Part shown: piece after piece, positions 9,961-18,138 of the stretch
How the letters are laid out: every line of letters begins with the position of its first letter
Numbering within the stretch: the stretch's first letter is position 1
Assembly (NCBI GenBank): GCA_030141605.1
Contig: JAQGDQ010001332.1
Coordinates: 1-22,500, forward strand
DNA: 22,500 nucleotides
Direction of reading: 5' to 3'
Origin: Tubiluchus corallicola
Taxonomy: Eukaryota > Priapulida > Priapulimorpha > Priapulimorphida > Tubiluchidae
The notes under the pieces: generated by a model
What the model was told of the DNA's origin: nothing
The model's input: only the letters and a program-made list of their open reading frames with translations
Database searches by the model: none
Position numbers and translations under genes: made by a program

Positions 9961-10282
9961 TGAGTATAGAAAAGCTGTGTTAAATAATAATTTTGTTTAA
10001 ATTGGCGATTAAATTATTAAATTAATAATTCAAGATTCAATGCTTGACGATGCAAGATTAAACTATCGTCGTGGCTAGAAGCCTAGTTAGGTGTGGCATC
10101 ACGTGACCAGCTGACTCAGAAGTAAAGATTGATGATGTAATCCTTATGCGCAGAAGCGTTAGGAACTGACTCGAAGACGGAAGCATTACTATCCTCTGAT
10201 ATTTACCGTATTGTGTTTGTTGTTTAACAAATGTGTAGTTTATTATATAAAGTCTTGATAGTTTGCCATGCCCATTGTGGAC

Positions 10283-10317
10283 TTGTTGAAAAGAACGATT
10301 GTTTAGAATAAGCACAT
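10283..10317 (+). repeat. 35-bp perfect direct repeat, copy 2
   Basis: Identical to 9926-9960. The 322 bp between the copies have no recognisable coding content but include CACGTGACC, CAGCTG and TGACTCA close together at about 10101-10118. Perfect identity suggests a recent duplication or terminal repeats of a small element. It lies about 110 bp upstream of the last exon of the membrane-protein gene. Confidence 0.9.
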
Positions 10318-10429
10318 AGCCAATCGCATTAACATATTTAACTTTACACGAGAGCTTTTGATCATGCGTCCGTAATTAACATAAATTTTTATCATGTTAA
10401 AGACATTAATAAAGCCATTTCGTTTTCAG

Positions 10430-10651
10430 GTTAATGAATGCGATACAGATGACAACAGGGTAATGGTAACAGCTGAATACATGGACAAAATACTCCTATT
10501 ACGCAAACGCGAAGAGGACTCGAATAATGTGGGAAAATGGGTAGCATTCGTATTATTAATAATTGCAATCATTTTATTAATAATCGGCATCACAGTGGCA
10601 AAAGTTCTTCTGTGGGGAAAACGGGAAGTCCCTTATCCTGAAAAAGGTTGA
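10430..10651 (+). CDS. Last exon of a predicted single-pass membrane protein
   Basis: The acceptor CATTTCGTTTTCAG ends at 10429, and coding runs to a TGA ending at 10651, giving 73 residues. The first half is polar and charged (VNECDTDDNR, then LLLRKREEDSN). It is followed by one strongly hydrophobic span, WVAFVLLIIAIILLIIGITV continuing through AKVLLW, and a short basic/proline tail, GKREVPYPEKG. The layout suggests a single membrane anchor near the C-terminus, with the orientation unknown. No family is recognised. An unspliced ATG at 10394 would also give an 85-aa frame, but the strong acceptor inside it and the phase match with 8294-8366 favour an exon. A possible poly(A) signal, AATAAA, occurs at about 11020. 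Confidence 0.55.
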   Translation, partial: VNECDTDDNRVMVTAEYMDKILLLRKREEDSNNVGKWVAFVLLIIAIILLIIGITVAKVLLWGKREVPYPEKG

Positions 10652-10957
10652 TTTATTATATCGTAAATGTATTACTTACAATGATATAATACAGTGATGG
10701 TTCGTCCTCGAACCAAAATGGAGGAGAATTTTTTTGTTTGGTTTGCTTACAAAAGATTGTATAGTACGCACCAAAATGAACCACGAAAAATTTCAGTTGC
10801 ATAAATTTTGCATGACGCTTACAGAGCAAAAAAATTTGAGAGTTCTGGTTTTGAAATTTATAAATACCCCCTCCCCCCCTCCGCATTTGTAGGTCAACCT
10901 TACGGCTCCATCTAGGCTCGTCTTCAACGTGACTTCTAGGGTACAACTTGCCAATTC
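10652..10957 (+). other. Presumed 3' UTR / intergenic sequence
   Basis: AT-rich sequence after the stop codon of the membrane-protein exon. A 96-aa minus-strand frame (10656-10946) crosses a poly-C tract and has no recognisable domain. Nothing else is supported. Confidence 0.4.
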
Positions 10958-11095
10958 AATTCAATCCACTTTCTTTTTCTCCACAGGAAGCAACAATTTT
11001 TGTGACTTTATAATGAAAAATAAAATTATATAAAAGAGAAGGGGCAGCGGGGGAGGGGGGACCATACGGTCATCAGGTCATCTGCCCCTATAATA
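10958..11095 (-). mobile_element. Possible retrotransposon 3' end fragment
   Basis: On the minus strand the stretch runs from GGGGCAGATGACCTGATGAC through a C-rich tract and an A/T-rich part to GTGGATTGAATTGAATTGG, resembling the 3' UTR and short repeated tail of a LINE. There is no coding remnant, so the assignment is tentative. Confidence 0.35.
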
Positions 11096-11651
11096 ATAGC
11101 TTGTTGCAGCAGTGTACTTATTTAAGGACTTTGCAGTTTGTTTGCAACGAAAACGATGACAAATAATTAGTGTAGTGGGTGCATAGGCCCTTTTTTGGTT
11201 TCAATTTAGTTTTCATTTACACTCACGGTGCTGCCACCTGTTTGTTGATTTAGTAAGCATTTAGCTTTTTACAGTAGTCACTCTTTTAAAATTGAAGCAC
11301 CTACATCCTTCAATAGATTAGCATTTTGGCCTTTCGTGAGCTATAGCTGTAGTAGTTGTATGACATTTTACCCGTCTTTTGGTTCTCTCTGCCATTGCTC
11401 TATTTTTCTGTCTGTGATGAGCATTGTGACTGTGAATTTCTTACGAGTTCATTGTTGTTACATTGTTGTTCTTAAGGCTACTTGGAGTTCTCATTCCTGT
11501 CTTTGTAACTGTTAAAGGCTCTAACAACGTAAGTTATTGTTAATTGATTTCAATATAGTCTACATAATTTTTATATCAGTACTTAGTTATAGAAATACAT
11601 TTAATCATGCAACTAATTTTCTTCTACTCAATGCAAATTAAACTAAATGTT
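11096..11651. other. Unique AT-rich sequence
   Basis: No supported gene, repeat or RNA. Several acceptor-like TTTTTACAG and donor-like ACGTAAGT strings occur, but no open frame joins them convincingly. Confidence 0.45.
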
Positions 11652-11719
11652 AATAATTGTATTTCAGAATAAAGAAACTTTTGGTCAACACGTTAAACTG
11701 GTGTTTTCTATCCATTTCA
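11652..11719 (+). repeat. 68-bp dispersed repeat, copy 1
   Basis: Matches 15139-15206 at 63 of 68 positions without a gap. Both copies begin AATAATTGTATTTCAGAATA and end ATCCATTTCA. The sequence after the shared TTTCAG stays open in one frame in both copies (NKETF, QH, KLVF, IHF), so a duplicated exon or a fragment of a mobile element are both possible. Confidence 0.85.
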
Positions 11720-12599
11720 GCAATATCGTTTTGTTTGAGATCATTAATTTCACGTATTTCCTGGTAAATTTTGTTTAAATGCTTGCCGTTCGCCTAATTA
11801 CTGACCAACCTCCACGCACTTCACTTACGATAATTCTCTAAATACAATTTCACTGGAGTTTCCCGTAGAGGACAGATATTTGCTGCTCTATTGAAAACTA
11901 ATGACTCGTTAAGGGTTTGTTTTGACATTTTTGCTGGGCACAGCAGAAATTTACTGTATGGTAGAAGAAATCAATTTAACTCAATTCTTGCCAATTTGAT
12001 TAAATTCACTGAGTGTGAAACGCAGTATAATATAGTACATCACAATTGCTGAAACGTTGTTGCTGTTTCTCATGTAGTTTGTTCGGTATTTGGGTGGGTG
12101 GTGGACCAGAGCATAATAATTGTCTCCTGACGAAGGACACAAAAGAATGTACAATACAATATATATATATATATATATTTCAATTAGTCAATGCACAAAA
12201 TACGAAAAACGTGAATCAAAACTTGTAAAAGATAATCAAATGTAACTCAAGAGTCTAAACGTAAATAAAAAAACTTTGGCAAGAAAAACAGTGTAGTATT
12301 CGAAACCAAACTAAAATTATAACAAAAGGGGGGAATAATTTGTTGCACGAATGCAAACAAATCTCAAACAAACTCAAAAACATGGTTGAAGAACTTGGTG
12401 AACAAAGAAAATTATAATTAACTCAAAAACAAAATCGAAATTTAACACAAATGAGAATAATCTAATGATCTAATCACTAGTATCAAATCAAAGCAACAAA
12501 AAAAGGAAAAAATAAGAGAAATGGCAAAATAAGAAAAGAGTAACGAATAGCATGTTAAATGATACACTTTAACGTCAGCAATACTCACAAATTTTGATT
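11720..12599. other. AT-rich sequence, partly retrotransposon-like
   Basis: No gene is supported. A (TA)n microsatellite of about 20 bp lies at 12159-12178. The minus strand of 12180-12600 may be the 3' UTR of the LINE fragment at 12600-12768, with the TA tract as its tail, but its length and the lack of a recognised family leave this open. Confidence 0.4.
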
Positions 12600-12768
12600 A
12601 TATTGTGACATCAGGACCATCAAGTTAAAGTAAGACCCAGATGTTACTTCATTTAGGAGTGAGTTCCATAATGTGGCACCTTTACATCTTAGAGAATTTT
12701 GGCCCGTATTTAGTATTGAATCTTTCAACGACATGTCACTGAGTATATGGAAATCTGGTATGGTAACG
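12600..12768 (-). pseudogene. Broken LINE reverse-transcriptase C-terminus
   Basis: The minus strand reads [11 protein letters not shown], a stop, then [17 protein letters not shown]. After a frame change it continues as KGATLWNSLLNEVTSGSYFN. The order 'YxTR...KGAxLWNSL' is that of the C-terminal end of non-LTR retrotransposon ORF2 proteins. An in-frame stop and a frameshift make it a dead remnant. Its 5' side is cut exactly where the GTGA microsatellite begins. Confidence 0.6.
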
Positions 12769-12772
12769 ATGC

Positions 12773-13362
12773 TTCAGTGAGTGAGTGAGTGAGTGAGTGA
12801 GTGAGTGAGTGAGTGAGGAGGAGGAGTGAGTGAGGAGTGAGTGAGTGAGTGAGTGAGTGAGTGAGTGAGTGAGTGAGTGAGTGAGTGAGTGAGTGAGTGA
12901 GTGAGTGAGTGAGTGAGTGAGTGAGGAGAGGAGTGAGTGAGTGAGTGAGTGAGTGAGTGAGAGTGTGAGTGAGGAGAGTGAGTGAGTGAGTGAGTGAGTG
13001 AGTGAGTGAGTGAGTGAGTGAGTGAGGAGTGGGAGTGAGTGAGGGTGAGGAGGAGAGGAGTGAGGAGTGAGTGAGTGAGTGAGGAGTGAGTGAGTGAGTG
13101 AGAAGTGAGTGAGTGAGTGAGTGAGGAGTGAGTGAGTGAGGAGTGAGTGAGTGAGTGAGTGAGTGAGGAGTGAGTGAGTGAGTGAGTGAGTGAGTGAGTG
13201 AGTGAGTGAGTGAGTGAGTGAGTGAGTGAGTGAGTGAGTGAGTGAGTGAGAGAGGAGTGAGTGAGTGAGTGAGTGAGGAGTGAGTGAGTGAGTGAGGAGT
13301 GAGTGAGTGAGTGAAGAGTGAGTAAGTGAGTGAGTGAGTGAGTGAGTGAGTGAGGAGTGAGT
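12773..13362. repeat. (GTGA)n microsatellite
   Basis: About 590 bp of GTGA with scattered GAG insertions (GGAGTGAG) that change the phase. The minus-strand open frames of 204-303 aa (THSL/LTHS repeats) exist only because the motif lacks stop codons on that strand. Confidence 0.98.
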
Positions 13363-13617
13363 AAGTAAGTAAGTAAGCAAGCAAGCAAGTAAAAGTAAGT
13401 AAGTAGGTAGGTAGGTAGGTAGGTGGTAGGTAGGTAGGTAGGTAGGTAGGTAGGCAGGCAGGCAGGCAGGTAGGTAGGTAGGTAGGTAGGTAGGTAGGTA
13501 GGTAGGTAGGTAGGTAGGTAGGTAGGTAGGTAGGTAGGAGGGTAGGTAGGTAGGTAGGTAGGTAGGTAGGTAGGTAGGTAGGTAGGTAGGTAGGTAGGTA
13601 GGTAGGTAAGTAAGTTT
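13363..13617. repeat. (GTAA/GCAA)n then (GTAG)n microsatellite
   Basis: Continues the GTGA tract without a gap. The motif shifts to AAGT and AAGC (to about 13403) and then to GGTA, with a GGCA block near 13454. This stepwise motif change looks like one microsatellite evolving from its neighbour. It ends at TAAGTAAGTTTTATCCC. Confidence 0.97.
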
Positions 13618-13667
13618 TATCCCTTGTAGGCAAGGCACCCCCGCCATTTCAATATTAATGATGAAAG

Positions 13668-14257
13668 AAACTAGTTTGCTTCGCGGTTTGTTTATCGCGG
13701 ACTCGCTGTTTCGCGGATTTTCAAAAATATTAATGTAAAATATTTATCGCCGTATTTTCGCTGTTTCGCGGGGTTTTGCGGTACTCCGTCTAAAGTATTT
13801 TTGCACATGCGTAGCACGTATTGTACAGTAATGTATAGATTTGATGAATTTTGCATAAAAAATCACAAAATGTATCAAAATATATTAAAAATATTAATTC
13901 AAACATTAAAAGAATATTATAAATCATAAAAAATTACCATTTACAATAAATAGTGTATTTATTCGGCGGATGAATACATACCAAAAACGAAATGTAGTAC
14001 TTGAGATGCTGCAAGGTTTAAGAGTTTAAAACATTTTCATGAACATTTAAGTAAAGTTTTTTAGAGGGTACATGTACAGTATGGGAAAAGTTATTAAGGG
14101 AATGGGAAAGGGTTATGTATAAGAGTGTGAGGAGGGTTTATAAAGACTTAAAATAATGTATAACTACTAAAATAAGTATAGCGTCCCGACTTCGAGGAAA
14201 TTCACTTATCGCGGGTGGGCCTGGAACGGAACACCCGCGATAAGTGAGGGAACACTG
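13668..14257. mobile_element. Tigger/pogo-like non-autonomous DNA transposon remnant
   Basis: The right end, read inward on the minus strand, is CAGTGTTCCCTCACTTATCG continuing CGGGTGTTCCG, flanked by TA at 14258-14259. That resembles the terminal repeats of Tigger/pogo (Tc1-mariner superfamily) elements, which use TA target sites. The left side holds the matching subterminal motifs (TTCGCGGTTTG, TTTATCGCGGAC, CGCTGTTTCGCGG), but the outermost CAGTG end is not visible, so the left terminus seems eroded or lost beside the microsatellite. The interior is AT-rich with no transposase. Length is about 590 bp. Confidence 0.6.
14202..14247. repeat. 16-bp perfect hairpin in the transposon end
   Basis: TCACTTATCGCGGGTG (14202-14217) and CACCCGCGATAAGTGA (14232-14247) are exact reverse complements around a 14-bp loop. 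This is an internal palindrome of the terminal region, so it could be a transposase-binding or cruciform-forming site. Confidence 0.85.
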
Positions 14258-14676
14258 TATTGTCTCCAGCAAAACAACCTTACTAAAACTTCCAATTCAC
14301 ACAGTAAAAAATCATATCAAACTTTTCTACAGATTACTGCTGCCATCATCAATGGTAAATTTAACACTGTAATATGAAAGTTCTAAGCATTCTATTCGAA
14401 AAGTTCAACCATTGAAATTTCTTTCTATGTTAACGCAGGCTACTTTACCTTAATGTAGACTATTGCATCAGTTAAAAAGGATTTTTGCAAATAGACAACA
14501 TTCGCATAAAAGCAATATAATTTAAAAATATCACACCAAATTAAATATCACAGTATAACCTTAACACACCACAAACGCATTTTAATGATTATTAATAATC
14601 ACAATTTCAATTTTGTTTAGCACTTATAAAACCAGTATACAAAATTTAAATATTACATCACTTGATTTGTTAAACC
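14258..14676. other. AT-rich sequence without features
   Basis: No gene, repeat or RNA that I can support. Confidence 0.5.
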
Positions 14677-14905
14677 AAATTATTAAAATTAGCATATTAT
14701 CAAAATAGTTAAAAAATTAAGATGTTTATTGATTGAGTAATTAGTTAGTTCAATTGAATTATGTAATAAAAAATTAAGATGTTTATTGATTGAGTAATTA
14801 GTTAGTTCAATTGAATTGTGTAATAAAAAATTAAAATGTTTATCGTAAGGCAAATTATTAATATTAGCAATCAAATAGTTAAAAAATTAAGATGTTTATC
14901 GAAAC
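14677..14905. repeat. 57-bp tandem repeat with flanking partial copies
   Basis: The motif AAATTAAGATGTTTAT recurs at intervals of 57, 57 and 56 bp (about 14721, 14778, 14835 and 14891). The outer two copies also share about 35 bp on their left (AAATTATTA-ATTAGCA... AAATAGTT). Units contain TTTATT, so the minus strand offers AATAAA signals at about 14724 and 14781 that could polyadenylate CEP104 about 475-535 nt after its stop. Confidence 0.8.
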
Positions 14906-15138
14906 AATCTAGTCTTCTAGGATTCACCGATCAAATATTCTCCTAACAATGAACCTTTTCATAGATGGCGCCACATTGCACAATACAAAAACCATGCCCG
15001 ATTGTATAAACAAAAACAGCCATTGATTGAAATTTTTCTAGCAGTGTTCGACATGCAGGCTAACAATCTCAGACTCTCTGCGCATGCGTGGCAATTATTT
15101 TTACGTAAGAGATATGCATAATGTCTCCTGATAATGAT

Positions 15139-15206
15139 AATAATTGTATTTCAGAATAAAGAAACTTTTGCTCAACACATTAAATTGGTGTTTTGCATCC
15201 ATTTCA
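15139..15206 (+). repeat. 68-bp dispersed repeat, copy 2
   Basis: Matches 11652-11719 at 63 of 68 positions. It lies just 3' of the CEP104 stop codon, antisense to that gene, so it would be in the CEP104 3' UTR if transcription continues to the AATAAA signals near 14780. Confidence 0.85.
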
Positions 15207-15259
15207 ACTTAGTTGATGGACCACTGAAAAGATTATTTTTAGATATTTATGGTCAAGTC

Positions 15260-15687
15260 TCAATATCTTCTACCATACTGCTTCGACACCATTGTGCTAG
15301 TCTTCAATTTTGGTATTCCTCCGCTTCTGGGTGACCTTCGGGATGTTTCAGCATCCTCATCTTCTTCTATTGCAGACGCTAGGTACCTCCTCTGGGGTGG
15401 ACGCTGATCTCGCCTGCCCATGCGGACGCCTGCACCGGTTTGACTAGGAGCCACTGATGCTCGACTAGGAGCCACCGAAGCACGGCTAGGTGCCATCGAA
15501 GCCCTACTGGGTGCCATTGATGCCCGGCTAGGCGCGGAGTCGTAGTCGCCTATAGAAAACCCTTTGCTGAGAGTGAGTGTGTCGTTCAAATTGGGGTCGT
15601 CCTGTCCGGAACCGGACTTACTCTGAGCGGAAAGCTGCCTTGCCCATCCCAGACGGCTTGCTCCTGGAGTCATCCCACGTGCTGTTG
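15260..15687 (-). CDS. CEP104: CEP104, last exon: C-terminal tail
   Basis: The acceptor (TTTTCCTGCCGTTGCAG on the minus strand) ends at 15688. The exon enters with two bases completing a proline codon and encodes 141 further residues before TGA. It is a low-complexity basic/serine tail. Near the middle are four copies of a 7-residue repeat, APSRAS(M/V), plus a partial fifth. The end reads SPRSGGIPKLKTSTMVSKQY. In vertebrate CEP104 this tail carries an SxIP motif for EB1 binding; here the equivalent place reads GGIP with the serine one residue further away, so the canonical motif is not met. Exon identity rests on splice phase, position after the zinc fingers and the tail pattern. Confidence 0.85.
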
Positions 15688-16354
15688 CTGCAACGGCAGG
15701 AAAATTGAAATAAGATGTGCGTTGCTGGCAGATGTATACTTACAGTTAGAAGCAACACTATTTTATTAAAAACTTTTACATTAAAAAGTTAACTTACAAC
15801 CAGTTTATATATAGAAGCAGACTGTTGTGTACTAATTCAGTAGTTAACAGAAGCTAAATAGGTAATGAATAAAAAAATTCAAAAATGAACTGAAAAATAC
15901 TTCAAAAATAACTAATATGAAGACATCAAACAACACGTATTATCACCGTTGACCCAGTAGTCTGTAGTTAGTGGCAGGACCAAAACCTGTCATGCACTAA
16001 CATCACACCAACATATTGAAACTCAACACACAAAACACTGTAAATATACATACAGGGTCAGTAAATTAAAAGCTAAATAAATTTTACAGCTAATTATGTA
16101 ATAATTCGTTCCAGTTCACAAAAAGCAAGATTTGGCAAGGCTATGTGAGTTAGCAATAACAGTTACAGTTGGCGCCTCTTAATAGACTAACAGTTAATAA
16201 ACTCAATGTTTATGTAAATAGAGTGTATAGACTGTTGAGGATCCTAAATCATGTCGTTCAAACTGTCTGATCCAATCCTATAATAAATCATGTTTAAACT
16301 AAACTAACAGTGTATATAATATTACTCTGGTACCATCACAGTGACGTAGAAAAG
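15688..16354 (-). other. CEP104 intron (exon D to exon E), unique part
   Basis: AT-rich intron sequence with nothing recognised in it. The remaining part of the intron, up to 16567, holds a SINE. Confidence 0.6.
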
Positions 16355-16556
16355 TGACAAATTGTTACGGCATCTGTTTACAAAGCACAAGAGGAGACAA
16401 GCGCCTAGGGATGTCAGTGCATCCTTTCTCTTCCTCTGTACATGGCGAAGCACTCGATTACGGACTGATAAGGTGGTCAGAAAACCCGTTAGTGGGATTC
16501 GAACTCGGAACCTCTAGATTGGCAGCCAAGTATCGTAACCAATCACCCACCAACCA
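16355..16556 (-). mobile_element. tRNA-derived SINE
   Basis: On the minus strand a tRNA-like head covers about 16488-16555. It has a D-arm-like GGTGGGTGATTGGTTACG, an anticodon-loop-like CTGCCAA (GCC, glycine-type, with the expected T before and A after), and a strong B box, GAGTTCGAATCCC, at 16494-16506. The acceptor-stem halves do not pair properly and there is a long unrelated body, so this is a SINE and not a tRNA gene. The body extends to roughly 16355; its 3' end is uncertain. It starts only about 11 bp inside the intron after the exon D donor. Confidence 0.7.
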
Positions 16557-16567
16557 CATCTACTTAC

Positions 16568-16723
16568 GTGTCAACAAAGCAGGTCCTTGGTTCTTTTTCT
16601 TGCGAGGATTATGCTTACAGCCTCCAATCCGAGCGAGATGACTTCTCCATGCCTCTTCGCTGTTTCCTCCCTCTATCTTCCGGTGACACAATGGACACTG
16701 TCCCTCGGTTTCTACGTCCACTT
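16568..16723 (-). CDS. CEP104: CEP104 exon: fourth C2HC zinc finger
   Basis: A 156-nt exon between acceptor TTTTATCTTACAG and donor GACAC/GTAAGT on the minus strand. Two bases complete a glutamate codon, 51 codons follow, and one base is left for the next exon. The sequence VDVETEGQCPLCHRKIEGGN continues to EEAWRSHLARIGGC, giving the C-x2-C...H...C pattern of the last CEP104 finger, followed by a basic linker, KHNPRKKKNQGP. The EAW-x-H-L core is characteristic of this protein in animals. The zinc-finger module of CEP104 is known to interact with CP110 and NEK1 at the distal centriole and ciliary tip. Confidence 0.93.
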
Positions 16724-17209
16724 CTGTAAGATAAAACGGAAGAACTTATCATCACACTCCACACTAGCTTATTTAACAATGAAACACATGAAGCAATGAA
16801 GCATTGTTTTCCTGTTTCTGTGAGATCTTCATCACCACATTAGTGAATCGTGTCACACCACTCTGCTTTATTTACGTCACAGTTCACGTCATGAACGTTG
16901 TTTACATTCATTATAACATTACAATTACATGACACCACCATGACATTTTTCGTGACATCACGCGTTTAAACTGTAACACTTAAGCAAACGTGCTTGATGC
17001 GCAAGGGAAGATGCCTACCATTGCACAAACTGTGGTTAGTTTCTGACGTAAGCAATATCTGTGTTCGGTTGCCATTAATTAATTTTCTAAACTAAATTTT
17101 CGAGAACTTTTGTAGGCAAGAAAATGTATATATTTTGGACGGTAAGTTAACTTGAGATTGAGTCTAAACAATCGTCCGGTCTTCCTTTAATACGCCCCTG
17201 ATTGTGCAA
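16724..17209 (-). other. CEP104 intron (exon C to exon D), unique part
   Basis: No gene is seen. Near the minisatellite edge, on the minus strand, AGGGGCGTATTAAAGGAAG resembles the ends of some hAT-like elements, but no partner end or target duplication is found. Confidence 0.5.
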
Positions 17210-17972
17210 TGCGGCGCCGTGTGACGTGATTTGACGTGATGTGACTCGACGTGGCATGATGTGAAGTGGAGTGGCGTGGCGTGCTGTGGCGTGGCGTGAT
17301 GTGATGTTACTTGACGTGATGTAACTCGACGTGGCGTGATGTGAAGTGGAGTGGCGTGCTGTGGCGTGGTGTGGTGTGATGTGACTTGACGTGATGTAAG
17401 TCGACGTGGCGTGATGTGAAGTGGAGTGGCGTGGCATGGCTTGGTGTGACCTGGCGTGACTTGGCGTGATGTGACTCGACGTGGCGTGATGTGAAGTGGA
17501 GTGGCGTGGCGTGCTGTGGCGTGGCGTGGTGTGATGTTACTTGACGTGATGTAACTCGACGTGGCGTGATGTGAAGTGGAGTGGCGTGCTGTGGCGTAGT
17601 GTGGTGTGATGTGACTTGATGATGTAAGTCGACGTGGCGTGATGTGAAGTGGAGTGGCGTGGCATGGCTTGGTGTGACCTGGCGTGACTTGGCGTGATGT
17701 GACTCGATGTGGCGTGATGTGAAGTGGAGTGGCGTGGCGTGCTGTGGCGTGGCGTGGTGTGATGTTACTTGACGTGATGTAACTCGCGTGGCGTGATGTG
17801 GAGTGGAGTGGCGTGCTGTGGCGTGGTGTGGTGTGATGTGACTTGACGTGGCTTGATGTGATGTGAGGTGGCGTGGCGTGATGTGGCGTGACGTGGCGTG
17901 CTGTGGCGTGGCGTGACTTGGCGTGATGTGAAGTGATGTGGCGTGCCGTGGCGTGACCTGGCGTGATGTGTG
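17210..17972. repeat. GTG-rich minisatellite with a 229-bp higher-order period
   Basis: Short GTGGCGTGATGTGA-like words form subunits of about 80, 75 and 75 bp, each marked by (T/A)CGACGTGGCGTGATGTGAAG. Three subunits make a higher-order unit. The marker GTGACTCGA(C/T) recurs at 17241, 17471 and 17699, i.e. periods of 230 and 228 bp. On the CEP104 sense strand the array is C/A-rich (CACGCCAC...). It ends about 16 bp from the exon C splice donor. Confidence 0.9.
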
Positions 17973-17988
17973 TGCCCCTTGATCTTAC

Positions 17989-18127
17989 CTGGACAACTCA
18001 TTCTGTCCATGTGTGCTTCGTAGTCTTCTCGCAGTATTGCTTCTGTGCATCTAGAACATTCCTTGTACTGACCTTTGCTTTCACATTCGAATAACAAATG
18101 ACTGGACAGTTCGGCCACTTCAACCAT
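17989..18127 (-). CDS. CEP104: CEP104 exon: second and third C2HC zinc fingers
   Basis: A 139-nt exon. The acceptor CGTCTGTTTCAG ends at 18128 and the donor is TCCAG/GTAAGA. It begins in phase 0 with MVEVAELSSHLLFEC, which completes the finger started by CSHCKQ in the previous exon. It then carries a further finger, CSRCTEAILREDYEAHMDRM ending SC. All zinc ligands (Cys-x2-Cys, His, Cys) are present. The first codon is ATG by chance and not a start. The frame remains open past the donor into the intron minisatellite. Confidence 0.94.
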
Positions 18128-18138
18128 CTGAAACAGAC

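Noticed and set aside
10656-10946. 96-aa minus-strand frame
   Set aside because: Low-complexity, contains a poly-Gly stretch from a C-tract, and has no recognisable motif.
12725-13647. 302- and 303-aa frames of LTHS and LPTY repeats
   Set aside because: Translation of (GTGA)n and (GTAG)n microsatellite on the minus strand, open in two overlapping frames at once.
15134-15334. 66-aa plus-strand frame overlapping the CEP104 3' end
   Set aside because: Antisense to the coding exon and composed partly of the 68-bp dispersed repeat; no independent evidence.
16488-16555. Genuine tRNA-Gly(GCC) gene on the minus strand
   Set aside because: A and B boxes are present, but the acceptor stem does not pair properly and no terminator follows directly; it fits a SINE head.
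17190-17215. hAT-like transposon end (AGGGGCGTATTAAAGG on the minus strand)
   Set aside because: No matching inverted end and no 8-bp target duplication could be found.
17147-17437. 96-aa His/Thr/Ser-rich frame on the minus strand
   Set aside because: Lies inside the GTG minisatellite; no start context or domain.
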